Of a DNA stretch of 64,000 nt, positions 7,810-16,766 are shown piece by piece (position 1 is the first letter of the stretch; every line of letters starts with the position of its first letter). The position numbers and the translations under genes are program-made. Source of the stretch: CAJQQK01 sp963696075 (GTDB lineage: Bacteria > Pseudomonadota > Alphaproteobacteria > Rhizobiales > Hyphomicrobiaceae). The notes beneath the pieces were generated by a model. The model was given only the letters and a program-made list of their open reading frames with translations. It ran no database searches and was not told the origin of the DNA. Location of the stretch: assembly GCA_963696075.1 (NCBI GenBank), contig CAVOJD010000009.1, positions 62,001 to 126,000 on the forward strand, read 5' to 3'.

Positions 7810-8667
7810 CTAGCCCTGGACGACGTCGGTGCCGGCGTCTTCGTGACCCCACTCGGACCAGGAACCGTCATAGACGGCGGTGTCGGGGTACCCCATCAGC
7901 GCAAGACTGATCGCCAGCACGCCGGCCGTGACGCCAGAGCCGCAGCTCGTCGTGATCGGCCGTGTGAGATCGACGCCTGCTGCGAGGAACTTCTCGCGAA
8001 GTTCATCATTCGAGAGCAGTGTGCCATCGTCGTTTAACAGGGTTGTGAAGGGGACGTTCTTGGCGCCCGGCATGTGGCCGGAGCGGAGACCCTTGCGGGG
8101 TTCGGGCACGTCGCCGCGAAAGCGTGCCGCAGCTCTGGCATCGACGATCTCTTCATTGCCTTTGGCGACGATCTGGCGAACGTCGTCGAGGTCGCGGACG
8201 AGGGCTGAATTGAAGCGGGGCGTGAAGTGGCGTTCGCTGCGCGGCTGGGGTGGCTCGTTGGTGGTGGGGCGGTTTTCGGCCTTCCACTTCTTGAGGCCGC
8301 CGTTGAGGACGGCGACGTCTTCGTGGCCCATCGCCCTGAACATCCACCAGACGCGGGCGGCGGAATAGAGACCTTCGCTGTCGTAGGCAACGACGCGGAT
8401 GCCGTCACCGATGCCCATCTTTTTCACCATCGAGGCGAACTTCGCCGGCGGCGGGAGCATGTGGGGCAGGGGGTTGGTGTCGTCGGCGACCTTGTTGATG
8501 TCGAAGAACTGGGCGCTGGGGATGTGCTCGTTCTCGTATTCGCTGAAGGCATTGCGCCCGGCCGTCGGCAGATGCGTCGAGCCGTCGAGGACGACGAGGT
8601 CAGGGGCGTCGAGATGCTCGGCGAGCCAATCCGTCTCGACGATATAGCGGCCTCTCAGGTTCGGCAT
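7810..8667 (-). CDS. sseA: 3-mercaptopyruvate sulfurtransferase
   Basis: 285 residues with two rhodanese domains, the inactive N-terminal one and the catalytic C-terminal one. The active-site loop CGSGVTA (Cys242) is the 3-mercaptopyruvate sulfurtransferase form; thiosulfate rhodaneses have a basic loop instead. The inter-domain segment YDSEGLYSAARVWWMF and the GGLKKW motif are also typical. The enzyme transfers sulfur from 3-mercaptopyruvate to cyanide or protein thiols in the cytosol. Its neighbours AlaX and CysK, on the same strand, fit a small cysteine/sulfur metabolism group. Confidence 0.92.
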   Translation of the reverse strand: MPNLRGRYIVETDWLAEHLDAPDLVVLDGSTHLPTAGRNAFSEYENEHIPSAQFFDINKVADDTNPLPHMLPPPAKFASMVKKMGIGDGIRVVAYDSEGLYSAARVWWMFRAMGHEDVAVLNGGLKKWKAENRPTTNEPPQPRSERHFTPRFNSALVRDLDDVRQIVAKGNEEIVDARAAARFRGDVPEPRKGLRSGHMPGAKNVPFTTLLNDDGTLLSNDELREKFLAAGVDLTRPITTSCGSGVTAGVLAISLALMGYPDTAVYDGSWSEWGHEDAGTDVVQG

Positions 8668-8739
8668 CGGCGTTTCCTCGTTGTTATGGTCTGCCGTTGG
8701 GGCAGGTTGTTCGTGAGTTTGGGCAGGCGGGGGGCAAGG

Positions 8740-9459
8740 TCAAGCGAAAGCGACGCGGACGCGGCGGTTCTGGCGGCCCTTCTTTTCGATCTTGGTGATC
8801 GCGACGGGGCCGATCTCGGCGGTTGACTGGACATGGGTGCCGCCACAGGGCTGGCAGTCGATTGCGCCATTTTTACCGATCTCGACAAGGCGTACGCGGC
8901 CGGTGCCCATCGGCGGTTTGACGGCCATGGTGCGGACCAGGTCGGGGTTGGCTTCGAGTTCGGCGTCGCTGATCCAGCGCGTCGTGATCGCGTGATTGGC
9001 CGCGATGAGGGCGTTGAGGCGGATGGTCAGGTCGTCCTTGTCGAGGGCGCCTGCGTCTTCGATGTCGAAATCCAGGCGGCCGTCGTCTTCGCCGATCTGG
9101 CCGCCGGTCACGGGGAAGGGGATCAGGCTGCACAGGAGATGGAGGGCGGTGTGCATGCGCATCAGGGCGTGGCGGCGGTCCCAATCGAGCGTGAGGGTCA
9201 CCGTGTCGCCGGGGCTTGGGCGTGGGGCATCTTCAGGCGCGACGAGGACGATGGTGGTGCGATCCGCATCATAGACCGTGGTTGCGATCGGGCAGGCGCC
9301 GGCTGCACTGGTGAGTGTCCCGGTATCGCCCGGCTGGCCGCCGGAGGTTGGATAGAAGATGGAACGGTCGAGGATGATGCCGCCGCGGTCATTGATGGCA
9401 ATGACGGTTGCCTCGGTCTCGCGTTGATAAGGATCGCTGCGGAAAAGGGGTTCGGTCAT
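8740..9459 (-). CDS. alaX: Alanyl-tRNA editing protein (AlaX)
   Basis: 239 residues corresponding to the free-standing editing domain of alanyl-tRNA synthetase. The zinc ligands are visible as HTALH (His103, His107) and CQPCGGTH (Cys205, His209). The N-terminal DRSIFYPTSGGQPGDTG is the family's substrate-binding segment. It deacylates mischarged Ser- or Gly-tRNA(Ala) in trans. I start at the ATG at 9459; a longer frame to 9705 is only the antiphase of cysK and is rejected. It begins 20 bp after the cysK stop, so the two are likely an operon. Confidence 0.88.
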   Translation of the reverse strand: MTEPLFRSDPYQRETEATVIAINDRGGIILDRSIFYPTSGGQPGDTGTLTSAAGACPIATTVYDADRTTIVLVAPEDAPRPSPGDTVTLTLDWDRRHALMRMHTALHLLCSLIPFPVTGGQIGEDDGRLDFDIEDAGALDKDDLTIRLNALIAANHAITTRWISDAELEANPDLVRTMAVKPPMGTGRVRLVEIGKNGAIDCQPCGGTHVQSTAEIGPVAITKIEKKGRQNRRVRVAFA

Positions 9460-9479
9460 TCGGGCGTTCCGGTTGCAGG

Positions 9480-10526
9480 CTAGTCGTCGGTTTCTTCGAA
9501 GACAGATGGAACGTCGGGCTGGCCGCCGTCGAGCCAGCCCGGTACGGGCAGGCCCTTCTCTCTCAAGAAGTCGGGATTGAAGAGACGGGACTGATAGCGG
9601 GTGCCAAAGTCGCACAGGATGGTCACGATGGTGTGGCCGGGGCCCATGGCCTTTGCAAGCTCGATGGCGCCGGCGACGTTGACACCGGAGGATGCGCCGA
9701 GGCACAGGCCCTCTTCCTCGAGCAGCTGGAAGGTGATTTCGACGGCCGCGGCATCGGGGATCTGGAAGGCGTGGTCGACTTTGAGGCCTTCGAGGTTGGC
9801 GGTGATGCGGCCCTGGCCGATGCCTTCCGTGATCGATGAGCCTTCGGCTTTCAGTTCGCCGGTGGTGTAGTAGCTATAGAGGGCGGCGCCGGGGGGGTCG
9901 GCGAGGGCGATCTGGATGCCGGCGCGTTTGGCGCGCAAGCCGGCTGCGACGCCGGCAAGCGTGCCGCCGGAGCCGGCGGCGCAGGCAAAACCGTCGACCT
10001 TGCCCTCGGTCTGCTCCCAGATTTCGGGCGCGGTCGTCTCGATGTGGGCCTGGCGGTTGGCGGTATTGTCAAACTGGTTGGCCCAGATCGCGCCGCCCGG
10101 CCGCTCGGTGGCGAGGCGTTCGGCGAGGCGGGCGGAATACTTCACGAAGTTATTCGGGTTGCGGTAGGGCTTGGCGGGGACCTCGACCAGTTCGGCGCCG
10201 AGCAGGCGGAGCGTGTCCTTCTTTTCCTGGCTCTGGGTCTCAGGGATAACGATGACCGTCTTGAAGCCCAAGGCGCGGCCAATGACGGTGAGGCCGATGC
10301 CGGTGTTGCCGGCGGTGCCTTCGACGATGGTGCCGCCGGGTTGCAGCGTTCCCTTCTCGAGCGCGTCACGAATTATGTAGAGCGCGGCGCGGTCCTTGAC
10401 GGACTGGCCGGGGTTCATGAACTCGGCCTTGCCGAGAATCGTGCAGCCGGTTTGTTCCGATGCGCGGCGCAGCTTGATGAGCGGCGTGTTGCCGACGGCG
10501 CGGCTGACATCCGATGCGAAGGGCAC
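9480..10526 (-). CDS. cysK: Cysteine synthase A
   Basis: 348 residues of a PLP-dependent O-acetylserine sulfhydrylase. The N-terminus VGNTPLIKL and the lysine-bearing NPGQSVKDRAA (Lys44 forms the Schiff base) are followed by the GTAGNTG substrate loop and GSGGTLAG phosphate-binding loop. It makes cysteine from O-acetylserine and sulfide. The start is GTG at 10526, preceded by AAGGAAAAGACT; the upstream ATG at 10622 would add about 32 residues with no family match. alaX follows immediately. The region above is divergent with the outer-membrane protein gene. Confidence 0.92.
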   Translation of the reverse strand: MPFASDVSRAVGNTPLIKLRRASEQTGCTILGKAEFMNPGQSVKDRAALYIIRDALEKGTLQPGGTIVEGTAGNTGIGLTVIGRALGFKTVIVIPETQSQEKKDTLRLLGAELVEVPAKPYRNPNNFVKYSARLAERLATERPGGAIWANQFDNTANRQAHIETTAPEIWEQTEGKVDGFACAAGSGGTLAGVAAGLRAKRAGIQIALADPPGAALYSYYTTGELKAEGSSITEGIGQGRITANLEGLKVDHAFQIPDAAAVEITFQLLEEEGLCLGASSGVNVAGAIELAKAMGPGHTIVTILCDFGTRYQSRLFNPDFLREKGLPVPGWLDGGQPDVPSVFEETDD

Positions 10527-10765
10527 AGTCTTTTCCTTGGAAGCTGAGTTTGTGGGTCGGCACTGCCGGCAGGCTAATCGCAGGCGAAGGGGAGAGCAAG
10601 CCGACATCACTGACGCCGTCACTCATCACGTTGCGGAATAAATGTCCTGAAACGAGCCGCCTCTTAAGCGGGGCTTAACTCCTTGCTGCGCACATTGGCG
10701 TCATCTGGCCGGGGCGCGTGTGTGGGAGTTTGCCTGGCCGTCGGGACAAACTCAGGGTGAATGTG

Positions 10766-11605
10766 ATGAAACCTGTCGTGAAACTTGGCGTGGCGATCGC
10801 GGCAGTTGCCGTTGCGGCGCTGACAACGATGCCGGCCGCGATGGCCGGAGGTCTTTTCGATGGCATGCGCGGCTCGCAAGGGTCGATGAAGGATATGCCG
10901 CGGGTCAATGGCCATTCGGCTGCCGGGCGCTGCTATCTGCGGGGCGATGTGGGTTATTCACACGCCGGCACGCCGGTGGTGAATGTCGACTCGCCCAACT
11001 ATGCGTTCGTTGGCACGGATGATGAGGACATTGCCGGCGCCTGGGTGGGCGATATCGGTATCGGCTGCGGGTCGGGTTCGCGCGGTTTCCGGGCTGATCT
11101 GACACTCGGCTATATCGGTGAGCGCGAGGTATCAGGCATCAAGACGGACCGGCCCGGGTTCCATTTTCCAGCCGAGTTTTCAGCTGACATCAGCACGATT
11201 ACGGCAATGGCCAACCTTTACTATGACTTTGGCCAGGTGCGCGGCTTCGTGCCTTACGTCGGTGTTGGTCTGGGTATTGCCCACCACGACCTTGGCGACG
11301 TTTCGTTCACCGGCGTCGGGCCCGGGGTCGGTGCGACGTTCGGCGGATTGAGCGGGCGCTCTCAGACCAACTTCGCCTGGGCGCTGATGGCGGGCGTTGC
11401 CTATCAGATCTCATCGCGTGCGGTGTTCGATTTCGGTTACCGGTTCATCGATCTGGGTGACGTGTCGACGCGTCGCGGCGACATCTGCACCATCGCCTGC
11501 GGCGGCAGCCAGGATCGGCTGAGCGTCAACGATATGTATTCGCATGAATTCAAGGTGGGTCTGCGCTACCACTTCGGTGGCAGCCAGTCGCCAAGCTACA
11601 AGTAA
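10766..11605 (+). CDS. Outer-membrane beta-barrel protein (porin/opacity-like)
   Basis: 279 residues with a clear signal peptide (MKPVVKLGVAIAAVAV onward, cleavage near AMA-GG at about 27). The mature part has alternating-hydrophobic strands such as YDFGQVRGFVPYVGVGLGI and VFDFGYRFIDLGDV, and ends with FKVGLRYHF, a terminal aromatic strand typical of BAM-inserted barrels. An AGGGTGA site precedes the ATG. It resembles alphaproteobacterial 8-stranded OMP/Omp25-type proteins; a specific role is not shown. Four cysteines (two in ICTIACGG) are unusual for this class. Confidence 0.82.
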   Translation: MKPVVKLGVAIAAVAVAALTTMPAAMAGGLFDGMRGSQGSMKDMPRVNGHSAAGRCYLRGDVGYSHAGTPVVNVDSPNYAFVGTDDEDIAGAWVGDIGIGCGSGSRGFRADLTLGYIGEREVSGIKTDRPGFHFPAEFSADISTITAMANLYYDFGQVRGFVPYVGVGLGIAHHDLGDVSFTGVGPGVGATFGGLSGRSQTNFAWALMAGVAYQISSRAVFDFGYRFIDLGDVSTRRGDICTIACGGSQDRLSVNDMYSHEFKVGLRYHFGGSQSPSYK

Positions 11606-11644
11606 GCCGCACCGGGCGCGGAGCCCTATCCATCGTGATGTCGC

Positions 11645-11680
11645 GCAGCCGGCCCTCATGGGGCCGGCTGCTTGCGTTTT
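11645..11680 (+). terminator. Rho-independent terminator after the outer-membrane protein gene
   Basis: An 11-bp perfect stem, GCAGCCGGCCC with GGGCCGGCTGC, a 5-nt loop, then TTGCGTTTT. It lies 40 bp after the stop of the barrel gene. Confidence 0.75.
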
Positions 11681-11878
11681 GGGGGCTGGTTCACCAATCT
11701 TCGCGGGGTATTGTGGCGGGGCGCTTGACCACATTCGCGGCAGCCTATTGATTTCGGCGGCAAGGGGCCGGTATATGGGCGGTTCCGGTGGCGTCGTGGG
11801 CCCGCTGGTCGGCTGGGCGCGATGTTGCGGCCCGAGGCTGGCTGGCAGGACCACGCGGCGCGTGGAATGAGACCGCCG

Positions 11879-11963
<85 letters not shown>

Positions 11964-12085
11964 TTTCAGACGGCAGACGGTAATCTTAACCGGACGAGAA
12001 ACGAGCACGCCACCGCGCTTTGGGGCGAGAGGCAGAACGCACATTCAGCTGAGAAGGGACGCGGCAGCGCGTTGAATTGATAGCG

Positions 12086-13507
12086 ATGCAGGTAACGGAA
12101 ACGAGTGCTGACGGGCTTAAGCGCGAGATCCAGGTGGTGCTGGCGGCGCAGGATCTGACGGTGAGGCGCGATGAGCGCATCGAGGAGCTCAAGGGGCAGG
12201 TCCAGATCAAGGGCTTCCGGCGCGGGAAGGTGCCAACCGCGCACCTCAAGAAGGTCTATGGACGCCAGCTGATGGCGGAGATCCTGCAGACGGCCGTCGA
12301 GGAGAGCAGCCAGAAGGCGCTGGAGGAGCGCGAGGAGCGCCCGGCATCGCAGCCGAAGATCGATTTTCCCGAGGACGAGGCCACGATGGAGAAGGTGGTG
12401 GCCGGCGAGACCGACCTCACCTATTCGATGTCGTATGAGATCATTCCGAAGTTCGAGGTCGTTGAGTTTTCCGGGATCGAACTGGAGCGGCTGACGGCGG
12501 ACGTGGAAGCGGACGAGGTCGACAACGCGATCAAGCAGCTGGCCGAACGCAATGTGGGTTATGAAGCGTGCGAAGACGCGGCCGAGGATGGCTATAAGCT
12601 GACCGTCGACTTTGTCGGCAAGGTCGATGGCGAGGCGTTCGAGGGTGGTACGTCGGAGGGCATCGAATTGGTGCTCGGCCAGGGCGGGTTCATTCCGGGC
12701 TTTACCGAGGGGCTGGTCGGGGCGAAGACGGGGGAAGAACGCAAGGTAGAGGCCAACTTCCCGGACGCCTATCCGGTTGAGGACCTCAAGGGCAAGACCG
12801 CCCATTTCGATGTCACGGTGAAGGAAGTCGCCAAGCCGAAAGTGCCCGACATCGACGATGAATTTGCCAAGACGCTGGGCGCGGAAGATCTTGAGAACCT
12901 CAAGAAGATGGTCTCGGAACAGATGGAGCGCGAGTACGCTCAAGTCTCGCGGATGAAGCTCAAGCGCCAGCTTCTCGACAAACTGAATGAGACGCATTCG
13001 TTCGAGCTGCCGCCGTCACTGGTGGATGCCGAATTCGATGCGATCTGGGCGCAGGTGACGCAGCAGATGGAGCAGACCGGGCGTACGTTCGAGGACGAGA
13101 GCAAGTCCGAGGAGGAGTTGCGCCAACAGTACCGTGATGTCGCGGAGCGGCGGGTGCGGCTGGGGCTCGTGATCGGCGATGTCGGCGAGAAGAACAAGGT
13201 CGAAGTCTCGCAGGACGAACTCAGGGCGGCGCTGTTGGAGGAAGCCCGGAAGTATCCGGGCCAGGAGCGTTTCGTCTATGAATATTACGAGAAGACGCCG
13301 GGTGCGATTGCCCAGCTCAGGGCGCCGATTTTCGAAGACAAGGTTGTTGATCTGATCGTTGGCCAGGCCAAGGTTTCAGACAAGAAGGTTTCGGTGGAAG
13401 AGTTGGCCAAGCCGCTGCCTGAAGACGAAGATGATGCCATGGCAGCGGACGGTGACGCACAGGATGGGGCAGAGGGCGAGGCGGCAGCCAAGCCTGCGTC
13501 GACGTAG
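12086..13507 (+). CDS. tig: Trigger factor
   Basis: 473 residues. The ribosome-docking loop GFRRGKVP is at residues 43-50, the FKBP-type peptidyl-prolyl isomerase domain spans about residues 150-240 (VDFVGKVDGEAF to FDVTVKEV), and the C-terminal helical chaperone domain follows. It ends in an acidic, Ala-rich tail. It folds nascent chains at the ribosome exit tunnel. The start is the ATG at 12086; the upstream TTG at 12077 adds three residues. It is followed by clpP, clpX and lon, the usual chaperone-protease order. Confidence 0.95.
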   Translation: MQVTETSADGLKREIQVVLAAQDLTVRRDERIEELKGQVQIKGFRRGKVPTAHLKKVYGRQLMAEILQTAVEESSQKALEEREERPASQPKIDFPEDEATMEKVVAGETDLTYSMSYEIIPKFEVVEFSGIELERLTADVEADEVDNAIKQLAERNVGYEACEDAAEDGYKLTVDFVGKVDGEAFEGGTSEGIELVLGQGGFIPGFTEGLVGAKTGEERKVEANFPDAYPVEDLKGKTAHFDVTVKEVAKPKVPDIDDEFAKTLGAEDLENLKKMVSEQMEREYAQVSRMKLKRQLLDKLNETHSFELPPSLVDAEFDAIWAQVTQQMEQTGRTFEDESKSEEELRQQYRDVAERRVRLGLVIGDVGEKNKVEVSQDELRAALLEEARKYPGQERFVYEYYEKTPGAIAQLRAPIFEDKVVDLIVGQAKVSDKKVSVEELAKPLPEDEDDAMAADGDAQDGAEGEAAAKPAST

Positions 13508-13911
13508 CAGCCAAGCTTCTGCTCGTACTGCCACCGCAAGCCGGGCCATCGGTGACCGCGCTGTCTGCGCCGTCGCCTTTGGCCGGTGGCGGGGCCGGTT
13601 CGTTCGGCGCGGTGTGATGTGATTTCGAGCGAACGCGCGGGCGATGCCTTGAAGGTTTTTTGGGAGATTGAAGCGTTCTTGCGTTGGAGGGAGGGCTTCG
13701 AGATCCTAAATGACACCCAGAGGCCGTTGCAGATGCGGTTTCGACCGCTGGCAAAAAAGGGTCACGCCGGGGTGGTTCGAATCATCAGCCTGCGCTCTCT
13801 TGCCCGTCTTGGTTCTCCTTTTTGCGCCAGCGCTGCGCCATGGGCCGGTACAATCGGCCGGGCGGGCGGACTGACGTGAACAGTTTATATGCAACGCCTT
13901 GGAAAGGTACG
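13508..13911. other. Gene-free interval between tig and clpP
   Basis: About 400 bp without a convincing reading frame; the short frames here do not look like protein. It presumably carries the clpP promoter, but I could not pick a clear sigma-70 or heat-shock promoter. The clpP ribosome binding site, GGAAAGG, is at its end. Confidence 0.5.
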
Positions 13912-14574
13912 ATGATGTTCGATCCTCTCAATCAGCCCACCGCGACATTCTGGCCAACGGTTATCGAGCAAAGTGCGCGGGGTGAGCGGCCCTACGACCT
14001 GCCGTCGCGGATGCTTCGTGACCGGATCATCTTCGTCGCGGGGCCGATCGATGACCATGTCTCGACCTCGGTGTGCATGCAGTTGCTGTTTCTGGAATCG
14101 GAAAATCCGAAGAAGGAAATCGCGATGTATATCAACTCGCCAGGTGGCGTGGTGACGTCGGGCATGGCGATTTATGACACAATGCAGTTCATTCGCCCGC
14201 CGATCGCGACGCTGTGCATCGGCCAGGCGGCGTCGATGGGATCGCTGCTGCTGTCCGCTGGCGCGGAAGGCATGCGTTACGCGCTCAACAACGCGCGGAT
14301 CATGGTCCACCAGCCGTCAGGCGGTTTCCAGGGCCAAGCGTCGGATATCGAGCGGCATGCTGAAGACATCATCAAGATGAAAAGACGGCTCAATGAAGTC
14401 TACGTCAAGCATACGGGGCAACCGTATGATGTCATCGAGCGTACTCTTGATCGCGACTACTTCATGACGGCGAGTGAAGCGAAGGACTTCGGCCTAATCG
14501 ATAAGGTTTTGATTTCACGCGATGAAATCGAAGCTTCAGAGGCGTTGGCTGAGTCCAGCAAGAATGCCGATTAA
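13912..14574 (+). CDS. clpP: ATP-dependent Clp protease proteolytic subunit
   Basis: 220 residues. The serine-protease triad is visible: Ser108 in GQAASMGS, His133 in MVHQPSGG, and the Asp within the DRDYFMTASEA stretch. YINSPGG and the HTGQ segment are also diagnostic. ClpP forms the tetradecameric barrel that degrades proteins unfolded by ClpX or ClpA. The ATG at 13912 is preceded by GGAAAGGTACG; an adjacent ATG at 13915 is equivalent. clpX lies about 570 bp downstream on the same strand. Confidence 0.96.
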   Translation: MMFDPLNQPTATFWPTVIEQSARGERPYDLPSRMLRDRIIFVAGPIDDHVSTSVCMQLLFLESENPKKEIAMYINSPGGVVTSGMAIYDTMQFIRPPIATLCIGQAASMGSLLLSAGAEGMRYALNNARIMVHQPSGGFQGQASDIERHAEDIIKMKRRLNEVYVKHTGQPYDVIERTLDRDYFMTASEAKDFGLIDKVLISRDEIEASEALAESSKNAD

Positions 14575-15148
14575 ACAATGCCTTGCCTTATGGGTGGCCG
14601 CCAGGCGTGATCGGCTGGCGGCTGGCCCGGAGGGCTGTGATCAGCATCGGGACAATGGCTCATGTGGCTTTTTGATCCGGTTGCGCCGGCACGTTTTGGC
14701 GTGGCTGCCGCTTGATGTTGGGCGGCAACGCGCGCAGAGTGACTTTTGTCACACAAGTGTTGCGAATACGGCGGCTGCGTCGACAGTGGCCTTGGGCATC
14801 GGCCAATCCAATCTTGATCGAACCGCTCTGACCATGTTGTGATTGGTTAGGGATACTGATTTGGGGCGAATGGACGGGCCCCGATTGGCGGTTAGTATGG
14901 CTTTTGCATTGTCAGGCTCGCCGATCTGCCATTGAATTGCCGTACCGGCACGGATGGTGTGTGCAGGATCGGGTTTTACGTCTCGCAGATGTCGAGGTGG
15001 TAGGCGGGGGCCGCGAAAAGCGGTTATCGTCACGTAGGACTGAATTGCAGGGCGCCGTGTGCTAAGTGGCGTTGTGCGACATGATCCAGGGCGGTTTCCG
15101 CCCGGCGGTCGTGGTTGGCGGATGGGTCGAGAAGGATAAGAGAAGCGG
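14575..15148. other. Gene-free interval between clpP and clpX
   Basis: About 570 bp with no supportable gene. It contains a hairpin near 14604-14630 (GCCGCCAG with CTGGCGGC, no T tract) and a short palindrome, TGAC-TTTT-GTCA, near 14740. A promoter for clpX is expected here because of the length, but I could not define one. Confidence 0.5.
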
Positions 15149-16402
15149 ATGGCGAGCCAGGAAAAGAATACCCTCTATTGTTCGTTCTGTGGCAAGAGCC
15201 AGCACGAGGTTCGCAAGCTGATTGCGGGGCCGACGGTGTTCATCTGTGATGAATGCGTCGAGCTGTGCATGGATATCATTCGCGAAGAGAACAAGAGCAC
15301 CCTCGTCAAGTCTCGCGACGGCGTGCCGACACCGGAAGACATCAAGGGTGTTCTCGATTCCTACGTGATCGGGCAGTCGCACGCCAAGCGCGTGCTCTCG
15401 GTCGCGGTTCACAACCACTACAAGCGGCTCAATCACGCGGCGAAGAATTCCGATGTCGAACTCGCGAAGTCGAACATCCTGCTGATCGGGCCAACCGGGT
15501 GCGGCAAGACGCTGCTGGCCCAGACGCTGGCGCGGATCCTCGATGTGCCGTTCACGATGGCGGACGCGACGACGCTGACGGAAGCAGGCTATGTCGGGGA
15601 AGACGTCGAGAACATCATCCTTAAACTGCTGCAGTCGGCCGACTACAACGTTGAGCGGGCGCAGCGCGGCATCGTCTACATCGACGAAGTCGACAAGATC
15701 AGCCGCAAATCCGACAACCCGTCGATTACGCGGGACGTGTCGGGTGAAGGCGTGCAGCAGGCGCTTCTGAAAATCATGGAAGGCACGGTTGCCAGCGTGC
15801 CGCCGCAGGGTGGGCGCAAGCATCCCCAGCAGGAGTTCCTGCAGGTCGACACGACCAACATCCTGTTCATCTGCGGCGGCGCCTTCGCGGGCCTCGACAA
15901 GATCATTTCGGCGCGCGGTAAAGGCACGTCAATCGGGTTTGGTGCGACGGTCGTTGATCCGGAAGACCGGCGGTCGGGCGAGATCCTCATGAAAGTTGAG
16001 CCCGAGGACCTGTTGCGGTTCGGCCTGATCCCTGAGTTCATCGGCCGGCTCCCGGTTCTCGCCACGCTGGAAGACCTCGATGAGGAGGCTCTGGTCGAGA
16101 TCCTGAGCGAACCGAAGAACGCACTCGTCAAGCAGTATCAGCGGCTGTTCGAGATGGAGAGCATCAAGCTGACCATCACCGGAGATGCGCTGAAGTCGAT
16201 CGCGCGCAAGGCGATTGAGCGCAAGACCGGCGCGCGGGGCCTCAGGTCCATCATGGAAGGCATCCTGCTCGACACGATGTTCGAGCTGCCGAGCCTCAAG
16301 GGTGTCGAAGAGGTGGTGATTGGTCCCGAGGTCGTGGATGGCGGTGCAAAGCCGCTGAAGATCTATGCGGAGCGCGCTGAAGAGAAAGAAACCTCGGCCT
16401 GA
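15149..16402 (+). CDS. clpX: ATP-dependent Clp protease ATP-binding subunit ClpX
   Basis: 417 residues. The N-terminal zinc finger has Cys11, Cys14, Cys33 and Cys36. The AAA+ core has Walker A GPTGCGKT, Walker B IVYIDEVDKI, sensor and pore-loop segments (GYVGEDVEN), and the IGF loop near IGFGATVV that docks on ClpP. It unfolds tagged substrates and feeds them to ClpP. The ATG at 15149 follows AAGGATAAGAGAAGCGG. It sits between clpP and lon in the usual order, and its length is normal for the family. Confidence 0.97.
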   Translation: MASQEKNTLYCSFCGKSQHEVRKLIAGPTVFICDECVELCMDIIREENKSTLVKSRDGVPTPEDIKGVLDSYVIGQSHAKRVLSVAVHNHYKRLNHAAKNSDVELAKSNILLIGPTGCGKTLLAQTLARILDVPFTMADATTLTEAGYVGEDVENIILKLLQSADYNVERAQRGIVYIDEVDKISRKSDNPSITRDVSGEGVQQALLKIMEGTVASVPPQGGRKHPQQEFLQVDTTNILFICGGAFAGLDKIISARGKGTSIGFGATVVDPEDRRSGEILMKVEPEDLLRFGLIPEFIGRLPVLATLEDLDEEALVEILSEPKNALVKQYQRLFEMESIKLTITGDALKSIARKAIERKTGARGLRSIMEGILLDTMFELPSLKGVEEVVIGPEVVDGGAKPLKIYAERAEEKETSA

Positions 16403-16766
16403 TATCGTGGTCGACGGCGGGGACTGGTGGGTGGCCGATTATGCCACAGGCGCCAGCCGCGCCGACGACGTTCCGAGCCGGCGGTGTTGGTTCAACGGGG
16501 CAGGCGGGTATCACTGCTTCGTGTTGTGGTTCGACGGATTGAGACGGGGATAAATCGACTGGGCCGCAGAATGGTCATCACGCGCCCACACTGAGCGTTG
16601 ACAAGACAGGTACTTGTTTTGGGCTGTGGCTGGAACAACATGTCATGCAACCCAGCAGGATGCGGCTCGGTGTTCTCGATGGTGTGTTGCGTGACGCGTT
16701 CTTTCGCCCGCTGCCGTATCGGAATGATGGTTCGACGCCGCATTCTTCCTCATAAAGAGAGATGCC
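16403..16766. other. Gene-free interval between clpX and lon
   Basis: About 360 bp without a plausible gene. A TTGACA hexamer at 16598 overlaps an inverted repeat, ACAAG-7 nt-CTTGT. No convincing -10 box lies at the right spacing, so this is only a possible lon promoter/operator region. The lon ribosome binding site AGAGAG is just before 16767. Confidence 0.4.

Noticed and set aside
8740..9705. Longer start for AlaX at 9705
   Set aside because: The extra 82 residues are Arg-rich, overlap cysK in another frame and match nothing; the ATG at 9459 fits the family.
14749..15033. 94-residue minus-strand frame between clpP and clpX
   Set aside because: No ribosome binding site and no recognisable feature.
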